From contig NZ_CDBR01000005.1 of the NCBI RefSeq assembly GCF_000819685.1, forward strand, positions 62,001 to 126,000: DNA of 64,000 nucleotides. The letters are read 5' to 3'. The DNA comes from Aeromonas allosaccharophila (lineage in GTDB: Bacteria > Pseudomonadota > Gammaproteobacteria > Enterobacterales > Aeromonadaceae). This document shows, piece after piece, positions 15,077-23,975 of this stretch. Position numbers and translations under genes: made by a program. Below the pieces are notes generated by a model, which made no database searches, was not told the DNA's origin, and was given only the letters and a program-made list of their open reading frames with translations. Numbering within the stretch: the first letter of the stretch is position 1; each line of letters opens with the position of its first letter.

Positions 15077-15916
15077 TCATCCCAGCCGGGTCAGCAGCAC
15101 GCCGCCAGTGATGATGGCCGCCGCGGTCAGTCGCACGCGCCCGAGCGGTTCTTTCAGCAACCAGACCGAGAGCTGCATGGCAAACAGCACACTGCTTTCA
15201 CGCAGCGCCGCGACCACACCAATGGGGGCTTGGGTCATGGCCCAGATGACAATCCCGTAGGCGAGCAGTGACATGGCGCCCCCCGCCATTCCTGACAGCG
15301 CATGGCGGCGGATCTGGCGCCACGCGTTGCGCCTCTGGTTGATGATCAGCACTAACAGCATCGCCAGACCGGTACAGGCAAAGAGCCAGAGTGTGTAGCG
15401 TACCGGCTCACCCCCTGCGCGGGCGCCGGCCCCATCCGAGAGGGTATAGATCGCAGTAAACATGGCAGTGACCAGTGCCGCCCGAATCGCTTTGCTGCCA
15501 AGGCGCTGCTGCCCCCCTCGCCAGGCCATCAGCAAGACCCCCATGATCAGCACGCAGGCGCCGATGATGCCGCCGTAGCTGGGGTAGTCCCCCAGCAGCA
15601 TGGCACTTAACACCATGGCAAGCAGCGGGGCACTGCCACGGGCCAGCGGATAGATCTGGCCAAAATCGCCCTGATTGTAGGCATGGCTGAGAAACAGGCA
15701 GTAACCGGTATGGAGCAGAATGGAGAGGCCGAGCCAGGGCAGCTCGGCTGCGGAGGGAAGTCCCATCGGCAGCAGTGCCACGGCGGCGATAAGTCCGGAG
15801 AAGATCGCCACCAGTGACACACCCACCAGCCGCTCTTCGCCAATTTTGACCAGCGCATTCCAGCTAGCGTGAAGCAGGGCGGCCAGCAGAACGGCAAAAA
15901 AGACGGTGGTACTCAT
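15077..15916 (-). CDS. EamA/DMT-family transporter
   Basis: A 279-residue inner-membrane protein with about ten hydrophobic helices in two repeats, as in drug/metabolite transporters of the EamA type. The N-terminal block LLAALLHASWNALVKIGEERLVG is characteristic. Segments with the patterns YPLARGSAPLLAMVLSAMLLGD and GVVAALRESSVLFAMQLSVWLLKE mark the ends of the two EamA repeats. ATG 15916 is used; an in-frame ATG at 15952 is possible, and neither has a strong binding site. The substrate is unknown. It lies 69 bases downstream of an ABC substrate-binding gene on the same strand. Confidence 0.8.
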   Translation of the reverse strand: MSTTVFFAVLLAALLHASWNALVKIGEERLVGVSLVAIFSGLIAAVALLPMGLPSAAELPWLGLSILLHTGYCLFLSHAYNQGDFGQIYPLARGSAPLLAMVLSAMLLGDYPSYGGIIGACVLIMGVLLMAWRGGQQRLGSKAIRAALVTAMFTAIYTLSDGAGARAGGEPVRYTLWLFACTGLAMLLVLIINQRRNAWRQIRRHALSGMAGGAMSLLAYGIVIWAMTQAPIGVVAALRESSVLFAMQLSVWLLKEPLGRVRLTAAAIITGGVLLTRLG

Positions 15917-15985
15917 GGGGGCAGGCTCTCGGGATATGGGGGCCAACAGCATACCCGCCCGGAGCCTGATTGGCCGAGATCTGTA

Positions 15986-16909
15986 TCAAGGCTTCGCCTT
16001 TTCGGGGCTCGCCTCCTGCGTAGTGGCGTTGCCCAGTTGCCCCAGCACCAGCTTGGGATGAGGATCGGTCTGCAGCGGTATATCCTGCAGCTGTGTTCCC
16101 TGCTGGTGGCGGTGGATGATCCCTGCGGCCATCTTGCCCAGCGCCTCGTAGCTGCTGATGGTGCCAACGCTACAGCCGTGCTCGACGAACAGTTCGGCAC
16201 TGCAGATGGTAGGGATGGCGGCCTCGTTCAGTGCATTAAGCAAACGGGGGGCGATGGAGAGCAGATAGCTGTCTGCGGCCAGAAAGACGATGTCGTTTTT
16301 GGCATCCTGTTGCAGCCGCTTCAGTTCGTTGTCCAGCCGCCGTGGGTCAGGGGCCATTCGCCAGGTGACCATCTGCCACTGATAGCGTTTCGCCTCGTTG
16401 AGCAACATATCGGCCACCAGCAGGGTGTTCTGCTCCCGCGGGTTGAAGGGCAGCAGCAGCCGTTTGCCGGTGGCCAGATGCTCGCTGGCGTTGGCCAGTT
16501 GCAGCGCCATCGGCACCATGTTGCTCACCCCGGCCACCATGCTGTTCTGGGCTTTGTCTTCCGAGAGAAACCCTGCCCCGACCGGATCGGAGACCACGTT
16601 GAAGATCAGAGGTTTGCGGTTGGCCAGCAGACTCTTGGTCATGGTGGTGGCGGTGGTGCCAAAGGTGTAGATGTAGTCGTACTCTGCCAGTTTCGGCAGC
16701 ATCTGCTGGCGCAGCATGGTCGCCAGCGCCGTGCGATCCTGATCGGCGTTATAGGTGGTGATGGTGGCCTGATAGCCAAGGCGGGTCAGCTCTGCCCGAA
16801 AGCCCGCTTCGGCCGCGGTTTCGCCGCGCCACAGCACCATGGCGATAGAGAGGGCGTGAGCAGGCAGGGACAGCAACAACAGCAGTGTGACAAGCAGTTG
16901 ACCCCTCAT
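15986..16909 (-). CDS. Orphan ABC-type substrate-binding protein (TrpX/PF04392-like)
   Basis: A 307-residue exported protein: a signal peptide at about residues 1-19 ending AHA, then the fold of the periplasmic binding proteins grouped as ABC_sub_bind. Typical blocks are YDYIYTFGTTATTMTKSLL, PLIFNVVSDPVGAGF and NDIVFLAADSYLLS. Members near amino-acid ABC transporters bind aromatic amino acids or similar ligands, but no permease or ATPase gene is adjacent here. It may serve a distant transporter or act as a sensor. The proline-rich C-terminus carries no extra domain. Confidence 0.75.
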   Translation of the reverse strand: MRGQLLVTLLLLLSLPAHALSIAMVLWRGETAAEAGFRAELTRLGYQATITTYNADQDRTALATMLRQQMLPKLAEYDYIYTFGTTATTMTKSLLANRKPLIFNVVSDPVGAGFLSEDKAQNSMVAGVSNMVPMALQLANASEHLATGKRLLLPFNPREQNTLLVADMLLNEAKRYQWQMVTWRMAPDPRRLDNELKRLQQDAKNDIVFLAADSYLLSIAPRLLNALNEAAIPTICSAELFVEHGCSVGTISSYEALGKMAAGIIHRHQQGTQLQDIPLQTDPHPKLVLGQLGNATTQEASPEKAKP

Positions 16910-16981
16910 TTTCTCACCTCCCGTGCAGACCCTTGTCTGATGAGCCTAGGCCACTTTCTCCGGTCGTGAATGGCGCCCAGC

Positions 16982-17011
16982 AAAAAGCGCGATGGCAAGC
17001 CATCGCGCTTT
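16982..17011 (-). terminator. Intrinsic terminator of the porin gene
   Basis: A perfect 12-bp stem AAAGCGCGATGG / CCATCGCGCTTT with 4-base loop, followed by TTTTTG on the minus strand. Confidence 0.9.
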
Positions 17012-17030
17012 GGTATCCGCAAAACTTCGA

Positions 17031-18086
17031 TTAGAAGTCGTAGCGGGCAGCCAGCTGGAAGTCATCCTTGACGTTGAGCTTGCCGCTCTCTTTGCTGTCC
17101 AGGTTGTTGATGCGGTACTCGCCAATCACCCGCAGGTTCTTGTTGAACTTGTACTGGGCACCCAGGGTGTAGTAGTCCACGTTGTCTTTTTTGGTACCGG
17201 CCTTGTCCTGCTCCTGTTTGTTCCACAGGGCCATCAGACCGAAGCCGTTCTCGAAGTTGTAGCCCAGTGCGGCTTCCCAACCGGTGTGATCGGTGCCGGT
17301 GGCCAGGAAGTCGCTGCCATCGGCATAGCTCAGGGCGGCATAGGCAGCCTTGTTGTCGAACTTGGCGGAGATCAGCCACAGTTTGGCATCTTCTTCACCG
17401 CTCTTGTCGCGGATACCGACGTTGTAGGCGGTACCCAGTGACAGGTTGAACGGGAAGGTGTAGGCCACGGCAGCACCGTAGGCCGCGTCGCTATCCTTGC
17501 TGGTGGTCTCTTCGGTGTCACCACCGTCGAACTTGTAGCTGGTGTCGAGCTGGAAGCCATTGAACAGGCCGGAGTATTTCAGTACGGAACCGGCACGGTT
17601 GGTGGCGAAGGTGTCGGTCTTGGCACCCAGCGCTTCGTTGCCGTAGCCGTCGGAGAGGGAGACATCAGTCCAGTCGGCCAGGAAACCCGGGGCTCCTTTC
17701 TGGCGACCGAAGGTCACGGTACCCCAGTCAGCGCCGACACCGGCAAAGGCCAGACGGGTGCGCAGGTTGTCGGAGTTCTCGCTGATGGTCTTCTCGCTGT
17801 CATTGATATACATCTGTACTTCGTACTGAGCCAGTGCCTTCAGGCCGCTCTGGATCTGGGTCTCGGCCTTGGCACCGAAACGGACAAACTGGTTGGCACC
17901 CTGTTTGTCGCTGTACTCGCTTTTCGGTTTGCCGCTGGCATCCAGTTCCTTCTTGTCACCGAAGAAGTGGCCAGCGTAGATACGGCCATAGAGATCCAGC
18001 ATGGCTGTGTCATTTTTATACACTTCAACGGCTTGAGCCTGGAAGGCTGCGGTCAGAGCCAGTGCCACTACAGTCAGCTTTTTCAT
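17031..18086 (-). CDS. General outer-membrane porin
   Basis: A 351-residue Gram-negative porin. A signal peptide (MKKLTVVALALTAAFQAQA, 19 residues) is followed by the mature start VEVYKNDTAMLDLYGR. The loop-3/inner-barrel segment FGRQKGAPGFL and the terminal phenylalanine after AARYD are typical of 16-strand trimeric porins. The sequence resembles the major Aeromonas OmpC/OmpF-type porins. ATG 18086 is chosen because the signal peptide starts there; an in-frame ATG at 18185 would add a non-signal extension. It is divergent from glpX. Such porins are usually osmoregulated, but no OmpR site was identified by eye. Confidence 0.88.
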   Translation of the reverse strand: MKKLTVVALALTAAFQAQAVEVYKNDTAMLDLYGRIYAGHFFGDKKELDASGKPKSEYSDKQGANQFVRFGAKAETQIQSGLKALAQYEVQMYINDSEKTISENSDNLRTRLAFAGVGADWGTVTFGRQKGAPGFLADWTDVSLSDGYGNEALGAKTDTFATNRAGSVLKYSGLFNGFQLDTSYKFDGGDTEETTSKDSDAAYGAAVAYTFPFNLSLGTAYNVGIRDKSGEEDAKLWLISAKFDNKAAYAALSYADGSDFLATGTDHTGWEAALGYNFENGFGLMALWNKQEQDKAGTKKDNVDYYTLGAQYKFNKNLRVIGEYRINNLDSKESGKLNVKDDFQLAARYDF

Positions 18087-18304
18087 CTTAATCCCTTGTG
18101 TTGCAAGCTTTTGTTTTGAAGACGGGGCCATGCTAGGCAGCAGGGATGACAGCGGGGTGACAGTTGGGTGAAGAGTCGATGGCAATTGGATTGCATTTGG
18201 ATGAATTGGCTACATTCTTGCTCGCAACGGCTACTTTTGTGCGCAAAGGTTTGCCCTTGTGGTAGAATGCCGCCCGTTTTCGAGCTCCATAGGTTGGATA
18301 TGCG

Positions 18305-19315
18305 ATGAGACGTGAACTGGCAATCGAGTTTTCCCGAGTGACGGAAGCGGCTGCACTGGCTGGCTACAAGTGGCTCGGACGTGGTGACAAGAATATCGCT
18401 GATGGTGCGGCCGTAGCGGCCATGCGCCACATTCTCAACCAGATCGAGATCGATGGTGAGATTGTGATCGGCGAAGGTGAAATTGATGAAGCGCCGATGC
18501 TCTATATCGGCGAGAAGGTCGGTACCGGACACGGCGACGCGGTGGATATCGCGGTCGATCCCATCGAGGGTACCCGCATGACTGCCATGGGTCAGGCCAA
18601 CGCGCTGGCCGTGCTGGCGGTGGGCGACAAGGGTTCTTTCCTGAAAGCGCCTGACATGTACATGGAAAAGCTGATCGTCGGGCCCAAGGCCAAAGGCGCC
18701 ATCGACCTGGATCAGGCTCTCGAGTTGAACCTGAAGTCCGTGGCCAAGGCGCTGGGCAAGCCGCTCTCCCGTCTGACCGTCATTACCCTGGCCAAGCCGC
18801 GTCATGACAAGGCAATCAAGGAGATGCAGGGTCTGGGCGTGCGGGTGTTCGCCATTCCTGATGGTGACGTTGCCGCCTCCATCCTCACCTGTCTGCCGGA
18901 CAGCGAAGTCGACATGCTGTATGGCATCGGCGGCGCACCGGAAGGGGTGATCTCCGCTGCGGTGATCCGCGCGCTGGATGGCGACATGCAGGCCCGTCTG
19001 GTGCCGCGTCACCGCGTCAAGGGTGACAGCCCGGAAGTGCGTGCGCTGGGCGAGCAGGAAATTGCCCGCTGCGAAGCGCTGGGCATCGATGTCAACAAGG
19101 TGCTCAAGCTGGAAGACATGGCGAAGAATGACAACGTCATCTTCTCCGCTACCGGCATCACCAAGGGTGATCTGCTGGATGGCATCACCAGCGATGGCGT
19201 GATGGCGACCACCGAGACTCTGTTGATCCGTGGCAAGTCGCGCACCATTCGTCGTATCAAGTCGATCCATTATCTTGAGCGCAAAGACAGCGTGGTACGC
19301 GATATCATCCTGTGA
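18305..19315 (+). CDS. glpX: Fructose-1,6-bisphosphatase, class II
   Basis: A 336-residue cytosolic enzyme that hydrolyses fructose-1,6-bisphosphate to fructose-6-phosphate in gluconeogenesis. The metal and substrate motifs of the GlpX family are plain: IGEGEIDEAPML (about residues 57-68), VDPIEGT (about 91-97) and GIGGAPEGV (about 210). The length equals that of E. coli GlpX. Here it stands alone, not in a glpFKX operon, with a strong terminator after it. A possible -10 (TAGAAT, 18263-18268) lies upstream in the region shared with the divergent porin gene. Confidence 0.95.
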   Translation: MRRELAIEFSRVTEAAALAGYKWLGRGDKNIADGAAVAAMRHILNQIEIDGEIVIGEGEIDEAPMLYIGEKVGTGHGDAVDIAVDPIEGTRMTAMGQANALAVLAVGDKGSFLKAPDMYMEKLIVGPKAKGAIDLDQALELNLKSVAKALGKPLSRLTVITLAKPRHDKAIKEMQGLGVRVFAIPDGDVAASILTCLPDSEVDMLYGIGGAPEGVISAAVIRALDGDMQARLVPRHRVKGDSPEVRALGEQEIARCEALGIDVNKVLKLEDMAKNDNVIFSATGITKGDLLDGITSDGVMATTETLLIRGKSRTIRRIKSIHYLERKDSVVRDIIL

Positions 19316-19346
19316 TGATGGCTCGCTGAACCGGCTGTGTTGTCTG

Positions 19347-19377
19347 AAGCCCGATCGCCCGTGCGGTCGGGCTTTTT
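19347..19377 (+). terminator. Intrinsic terminator of glpX
   Basis: An 11-bp stem AAGCCCGATCG / CGGTCGGGCTT (one T-G pair) with CCCGTG loop and a TTTTT tail, 31 bases after the glpX stop. Confidence 0.88.
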
Positions 19378-19449
19378 GTTGTGCGCCAGCTACGTTTGTG
19401 CCGCCGCTTCGGCTATGGTGGCTCAGACCGTCCCAAAGGAGTGGAGTCT

Positions 19450-19701
19450 ATGGAGTGTCGTAGCGGCTGCGCTGCCTGTTGCATCGCCCCCAGTATCAGC
19501 AGTGCCATTCCCGGTATGCCAGATGGCAAACCGGCTGGCGTCCCCTGTATCCAGCTCGATAGCGCCCTTGGCTGCAAGATCTTCGGTCAACCGGAGCGGC
19601 CGGCAGTGTGCGGCGGTTTTCGCCCCATGATGGATGTGTGCGGCAGCCACCGTGCCGAGGCCATCTGGCTGATCGGCGAGCTGGAGCGGCTCACCACCTG
19701 A
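19450..19701 (+). CDS. YkgJ-family cysteine-cluster protein
   Basis: An 83-residue protein with the cysteine pattern C-x3-C-x2-CC near the N-terminus ([10 protein letters not shown]), then PCIQL, GCKIFG and VCGGF, characteristic of the YkgJ family of putative zinc- or iron-sulfur-binding proteins of unknown function. ATG 19450 is chosen because AAAGGAG lies about 8 bases upstream. The gene is convergent with hemY and separated from glpX by a terminator, so it forms its own small unit. Function beyond metal binding is not known. Confidence 0.8.
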   Translation: MECRSGCAACCIAPSISSAIPGMPDGKPAGVPCIQLDSALGCKIFGQPERPAVCGGFRPMMDVCGSHRAEAIWLIGELERLTT

Positions 19702-19720
19702 CGAGGGCAGGGCGAAGAGA

Positions 19721-19750
19721 TAAAAAAAGAGGCCGCATCATGCGGCCTCT
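19721..19750 (-). terminator. Intrinsic terminator of the hemCDXY operon
   Basis: A 10-bp stem AGAGGCCGCA / TGCGGCCTCT with TCA loop and seven T residues on the minus strand, 21 bases after the hemY stop. Confidence 0.9.
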
Positions 19751-19771
19751 CGCGTTTCTGTTTGCCGGGGA

Positions 19772-20935
19772 TCAGACTCCCGCCAGTTCCAGTGCCTGAC
19801 GATAGTACTCGTTGGCCTTGTTGGTGAGGCGGCGCTTGTCCATCAGCTGGCCGAGGGCGTGGTAGGCGGCGGCGCTCGGCGCCCGCTCCACCTCCTGTTC
19901 CAGCAGCTTCTGGGCATCGTCCAGTTGACCTGCCAGCAGATAAAGCTGGGCCAGTGCGGTGTCCACTTCCGGTTGCCCCTGCTGCTTTTGCAGCAGCGCC
20001 AGCAGCGGCTGGTAGCTGTCGAGTTTCAGCTTGGGCAGGCGAGCCAGCAGCTGTGGCATCGGCTGTTTGCGCAGTGCCTCCTGCCACAGGGTGGCGGCCT
20101 CGCCATCGGCGCCCAGCTGGCGCAGCAGATCGCCGTAGCAGGCCAGCAGATCAGGCTCCAGGCGCAGTTTGCGCGGCAGATCCTGCCACACCGCCTTGAG
20201 GGTCTCGAGGCTGCCGGCAGCCTGTTGCAGGCGACCACACCAGGCCTGTTGCAGCAGATCTTCTTCCTGTTTCGGGGTCAGCTTGCCCACCTTGTGCAGC
20301 GCCGGGATCAGGTCGCACAGGGCGCTCCAGTCCTGACGGGCCAGATGCACCTGGCGCAGCTGATCCAGCACCATGGGGTGGCGCGGGTTGAGGGCATAGA
20401 CCGACTCCAGCATCGCCAGCGCGGTATCGTACTGACCCTGCTCGATCTGCAATTGGGTTTGGGTCAGGGTGAGCGCCAGCTCGGCCTTGGGGTTCTCCTC
20501 CTGCGCTTTTTGCAGGTATTGATCCCGGCGGGCGTCGTCACCACGGGCCTGTGCCGCCTTGGCGGCGCTCAGGTAGTTGAGCAGCGGGGTGTCGCTGTTG
20601 CTGGCCCCCTTGATCAGCAGCTTTTCAGCCTGACTGTAGTGCCCTTCGGCCATCGCCAGGGTGGCGGCGACGGTCTGTTGATTGGCCTTGCGGCGGCGGC
20701 GCGAGCCATACCAGCCGAGGGTCTTGCGGCGCAGGCCGAATACCCGACCCAGCAGCCACTCGACGATCAGCAGGGCGCCGTAGAACAGCACGGCCATGAT
20801 CACCGCGCTGGTGACGGAGGATTCGATGGTGTAATTGCCAAGGGCAATCAGCACATAGCCCTTGTTACCGGAGGCTTGTGGGCCAAAGATCAGCCCTGCG
20901 ACCATCACGGCAACCAGAATAATTATACGGATCAT
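19772..20935 (-). CDS. hemY: HemY, membrane TPR protein of the haem operon
   Basis: A 387-residue inner-membrane protein with two hydrophobic helices near the N-terminus (about residues 1-20 and 38-62), an arginine-rich stretch, then a large soluble part of tetratricopeptide-like helices rich in LLxxA and AQARGD patterns. It corresponds to enterobacterial HemY, last gene of hemCDXY, which is thought to organise haem-pathway enzymes or control haem level; it is not the Bacillus protoporphyrinogen oxidase of the same name. It starts 10 bases after the hemX stop and is followed by the operon terminator. Confidence 0.88.
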   Translation of the reverse strand: MIRIIILVAVMVAGLIFGPQASGNKGYVLIALGNYTIESSVTSAVIMAVLFYGALLIVEWLLGRVFGLRRKTLGWYGSRRRRKANQQTVAATLAMAEGHYSQAEKLLIKGASNSDTPLLNYLSAAKAAQARGDDARRDQYLQKAQEENPKAELALTLTQTQLQIEQGQYDTALAMLESVYALNPRHPMVLDQLRQVHLARQDWSALCDLIPALHKVGKLTPKQEEDLLQQAWCGRLQQAAGSLETLKAVWQDLPRKLRLEPDLLACYGDLLRQLGADGEAATLWQEALRKQPMPQLLARLPKLKLDSYQPLLALLQKQQGQPEVDTALAQLYLLAGQLDDAQKLLEQEVERAPSAAAYHALGQLMDKRRLTNKANEYYRQALELAGV

Positions 20936-20945
20936 GGTGCCCTCC

Positions 20946-21995
20946 TCAGCTGCTGGCCAGAATGCGTTGCAGGCGTTCGGTCAGCACCTGCTCCAGCATG
21001 GCCTGGGTCTTGAACTGGGCCGGATAGTCGATCTGGATCTGCTCACCCTTGAGCTTGTCGATCTCGCCCTGCATGTAGCGGGTGGCGCTGTTGTAGGTGT
21101 CGAAATACTGGGTCAGCCAGCGTTGGGCCTTGTCCAGGCTGTCTTCGTAGAGCGCCTGCTGCTCGCGATAGACGGAGAGCTGGGCCTGCAACAGCTTGGT
21201 CTTGAGGTTTTCACGCAGGAAGATCTCCTGCTGCGGCGAGAGCAGTGCCTCGACCGCGCCATCGCGGCGACGGATGGTGACGAAGTTCTCGGTGAACTTG
21301 ACCCAGTTCTTCTTCAGGTTGCTCTCCCACTCGTCTGGATTGGTGCTGACCGCTTGATCCGGCTCGGCCTTGGCTTCCGGCATGCTGACGGTGGAGAGGG
21401 GCAGCAGCTCGATCTGGTCGGACAGCGCCGCCAGCTTGAGGGTCAGCCCCTCGCGGTCGATGCGCGGCATCCCCTTGAGCTTGGCGATATCTTCGGCCAG
21501 CGCTTTGCGGATCGGCATCAGGCTGGGGTCGTTGAGGGCGGCGATGCGCTCGTCAGCGTTGCCGAGCAGGGTGATGGCGGAGACGAGGTCATGCTCCAGC
21601 CACAGTTTGCGGCCCGCCATCCGTACCAGATACTCGGATTCGGCCAGCATCCAGTCGTTGGGGCGCTTGTCATTCAGATCCAGTACCCGATTCTGCAGGC
21701 CCTGCATCTCCCCCTGCAACCGCTGCTGGGTTTGATCCAGTGCGGCCAGCTGCTCGGCATCCTTGCTGCTGGTCTGGTCGATCTTGCTCAGGGCGCTCGC
21801 CAGCTGCTGCTTGAGCTGGGCCAGTTCGGCCTGCTGGGCCACGGCATTCTTGTGACCGTGCAGATAGAGGCCGCCGGTCAGGCCAAGGGCCAGCAGGATG
21901 GCAACCCCTCCCAGTACGGCACCGGAGCGGCTCTTGCTGCCATTGACCGCAGCGGTCGGCTGGGGTTTGACCTGGGATTCTTGTTGTTCTGTCAT
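20946..21995 (-). CDS. hemX: HemX, uroporphyrinogen-III C-methyltransferase-like membrane protein
   Basis: A 349-residue protein with a polar N-terminus ([14 protein letters not shown]), one membrane helix around residues 28-50 and a long coiled-coil region (LAQLKQQLASALSKIDQT) before a helical periplasmic domain. It matches enterobacterial HemX in position and layout. Despite the family name, proteins of this type lack the SAM-binding methyltransferase fold, and the role in haem synthesis is unclear. The start overlaps the hemD stop by ATGA, so translation is coupled. Confidence 0.87.
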   Translation of the reverse strand: MTEQQESQVKPQPTAAVNGSKSRSGAVLGGVAILLALGLTGGLYLHGHKNAVAQQAELAQLKQQLASALSKIDQTSSKDAEQLAALDQTQQRLQGEMQGLQNRVLDLNDKRPNDWMLAESEYLVRMAGRKLWLEHDLVSAITLLGNADERIAALNDPSLMPIRKALAEDIAKLKGMPRIDREGLTLKLAALSDQIELLPLSTVSMPEAKAEPDQAVSTNPDEWESNLKKNWVKFTENFVTIRRRDGAVEALLSPQQEIFLRENLKTKLLQAQLSVYREQQALYEDSLDKAQRWLTQYFDTYNSATRYMQGEIDKLKGEQIQIDYPAQFKTQAMLEQVLTERLQRILASS

Positions 21996-22726
21996 TCCAT
22001 CTTCCTCAGTTCCAGTGCGGCCGTCAGGGCCTGGTTGGATGCACCTTGGGCAATCGTGATATGGATAAAGCCCGCGGAGTGGGCCATCTCGGCCACGCGC
22101 GGGCTGGGGACCACCAGCAGGCGGTCAAAAAGCCAGGGCTGCTGGCTGGTGGGAACCAGCTCCAGCAGGCGTTGCAACAGTTCACCACTGGTAATGAGCA
22201 GGCTGTCCAGCCCCGCTGCCTGCCAGTGGCGGGTTAATGTGTCCCCGTCCAGCTCGGGGTAGTGGCGCTCATAGGCCGCACAATAGTGCACCAGAGCACC
22301 GCGTGAGGCCAGCGTGCTGGCGATGAGATCCCGCCCGCCATTGCCCCGCAGGATCAGTACCCGTTTGCCTGCTACCTGCTGCAGGGCGGGCAGGGCGAGC
22401 AGCCCTTCGCTGCGCGGGTCATCCGGGCAGCTTGCCGTGATGCCGATGGCGGCAAACGCATCTGCGCTGGCCTGACCCACCGCAAAGTACTCAATATGTG
22501 GCCAGGTCTGACCAGTTTGCAACAGAAAATCGTGTGCAAAATGAACGGCATGAATGCTGACGGCGATAACCGCGTCAGCACTGCGCAGCAGGTCGGGCAG
22601 GAGAGGGCGTTCGCTGCCCGCCACGGTTTCCAGCAGCGGGCAGCAGAGTGGTGCATGACCGTGCTGGCGCAGCAACTGCACCAGCTCGGTGGCCTGGGCG
22701 GCCGGACGCACCACCAGCGGTGTCAT
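21992..22726 (-). CDS. hemD: Uroporphyrinogen-III synthase
   Basis: A 244-residue cytosolic enzyme that cyclises hydroxymethylbilane to uroporphyrinogen III with inversion of ring D. Family sequence is poorly conserved, but the segments [41 protein letters not shown] and [15 protein letters not shown] fit the two HemD domains in order. Both ends overlap their neighbours (ATGA with hemC and with hemX), which confirms the start and the operon. The product passes to HemE for haem or to sirohaem synthesis. Confidence 0.92.
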   Translation of the reverse strand: MTPLVVRPAAQATELVQLLRQHGHAPLCCPLLETVAGSERPLLPDLLRSADAVIAVSIHAVHFAHDFLLQTGQTWPHIEYFAVGQASADAFAAIGITASCPDDPRSEGLLALPALQQVAGKRVLILRGNGGRDLIASTLASRGALVHYCAAYERHYPELDGDTLTRHWQAAGLDSLLITSGELLQRLLELVPTSQQPWLFDRLLVVPSPRVAEMAHSAGFIHITIAQGASNQALTAALELRKME

Positions 22727-23652
22727 GCGCGGTAGACCTCGGCCAGGATCTCGTCGGCTCCGGCGGCCAGCAGGCGCTGGGCCAGCTGCTCGCCGAGGGC
22801 CTCACCATCGGCCAGCGGACCGCGGATCTCGTCGCGGATTACCTGGGTGCCATCCGGGCTACCCACCAGACCGCGCAGCCAGATCTGCTCGCCCTCGACC
22901 AGTGCGTAGGCACCGATAGGCACCTGACATCCCCCTTGCAGGGCGCGATTCATGGCGCGCTCGGTCAGCACCCGGGCGCGGGTCTCGGCGTGCTCCAGCG
23001 GCGCCAGCAGAGCGTGCAGCTCAACGTCGTCGAGGCGGCATTCGATGCCGACAGCCCCCTGACCGTTGGCGGGCAGACTCTGCTCCGGCTTGATAAAGGC
23101 GGTGATGCGGTGCGCCATCTCCAGTCGTTTCAGACCGGCGGCGGCGAGGATGATGGCGTCATACTCACCGGCATCCAGCTTGGCGAGGCGGGTGTTGACG
23201 TTGCCACGCAGGTCGCGGATCACCAGATCCGGGCGGGCGGCGCGCAGCTGGCACTGGCGGCGCAGGCTGGAGGTGCCGACGACGGCCCCTTGCGGCAGTT
23301 CGGCAATGGCCTTGAAGCGGTTGGAAACGAAGGCATCACGGGGATCTTCCCGCTCGCAGATGGTGTGCAGACCGAGCCCCTCGGGGAACTCCACCGGCAC
23401 ATCTTTCATGGAGTGAACGGCGATATCGGCCCGCCCTTCCAGCATTGCGGTCTCCAGCTCCTTGACGAACAACCCCTTGCCACCGACCTTGGCCAGCGGG
23501 GTATCGAGGATCTTGTCACCCTGAGTGCTCATGGGCACCAGTTCGACCTGCAACTGCGGGTGCAGGGCTTCGAGCCGGTCTTTGACAAAGTTGGCCTGCC
23601 ACAGGGCCAGCGGGCTCTTGCGAGTGGCAATTTTCAGGGTTCGGGCTGCCAT
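22723..23652 (-). CDS. hemC: Porphobilinogen deaminase (hydroxymethylbilane synthase)
   Basis: A 309-residue cytosolic enzyme joining four porphobilinogens into hydroxymethylbilane on a dipyrromethane cofactor. Blocks with the patterns [45 protein letters not shown] and [10 protein letters not shown] are plain; the cysteine in GGCQVPIG holds the cofactor. ATG 23652 ([11 protein letters not shown]) places the first strand exactly as in E. coli HemC. An in-frame ATG at 23670 would add six residues, and neither has a good ribosome binding site. It is the first gene of hemCDXY, divergent from cyaA, with a Fur-box-like element about 107 bases upstream. Confidence 0.93.
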   Translation of the reverse strand: MAARTLKIATRKSPLALWQANFVKDRLEALHPQLQVELVPMSTQGDKILDTPLAKVGGKGLFVKELETAMLEGRADIAVHSMKDVPVEFPEGLGLHTICEREDPRDAFVSNRFKAIAELPQGAVVGTSSLRRQCQLRAARPDLVIRDLRGNVNTRLAKLDAGEYDAIILAAAGLKRLEMAHRITAFIKPEQSLPANGQGAVGIECRLDDVELHALLAPLEHAETRARVLTERAMNRALQGGCQVPIGAYALVEGEQIWLRGLVGSPDGTQVIRDEIRGPLADGEALGEQLAQRLLAAGADEILAEVYRA

Positions 23653-23758
23653 ATCAATCAGTTGTTTCATTTTTAGAAGGAAATCGATATTACCACCCTT
23701 TGCCCGGGCTTTCATGGCGGAGCCGGCAAAAGCGGGGCCAAGCTCAAAAATGCATGCT

Positions 23759-23777
23759 GAAAATGATTTTCATTAAG
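23759..23777. promoter_or_regulatory. Fur-box-like element between hemC and cyaA
   Basis: GAAAATGATTTTCATTAAG matches the Fur consensus GATAATGATAATCATTATC at 14 of 19 positions and holds an exact AATGA/TCATT inverted pair. It is nearer hemC (about 107 bases) than cyaA (about 200), consistent with iron control of haem synthesis. No binding evidence is available. Confidence 0.5.
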
Positions 23778-23901
23778 CAAGAGGCGTTGATTAATTCATT
23801 GAATGTATTGGAATTTAATGATTTCCCCTGATACTTGATGTGGTCATACCAGAAATAATCTGGCGTTTAGCTGAAGGCTTGTTTACCACCGCTGTTTGCA
23901 T

Positions 23902-23917
23902 TGTTAACATGATCACA
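23902..23917. promoter_or_regulatory. CRP-cAMP site-like element upstream of cyaA
   Basis: TGTTAACATGATCACA fits TGTGA-N6-TCACA with one mismatch. It lies 59 bases before the cyaA start. In E. coli CRP-cAMP represses cyaA, so a feedback role here is plausible. Confidence 0.5.
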
Positions 23918-23975
23918 CTTTTTTGACGTATCCCCCTTTTGGTGCGTCATTTTCACTTAGGTGATAGGCAGGGCA

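Larger units (their letters stand above)
23653..23975. other. Divergent regulatory region between hemC and cyaA
   Basis: No gene is seen. The stretch is AT-rich and contains a Fur-box-like element at 23759-23777 and a CRP-site-like element at 23902-23917. It must contain promoters for both the haem operon (minus) and cyaA (plus). Confidence 0.6.
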
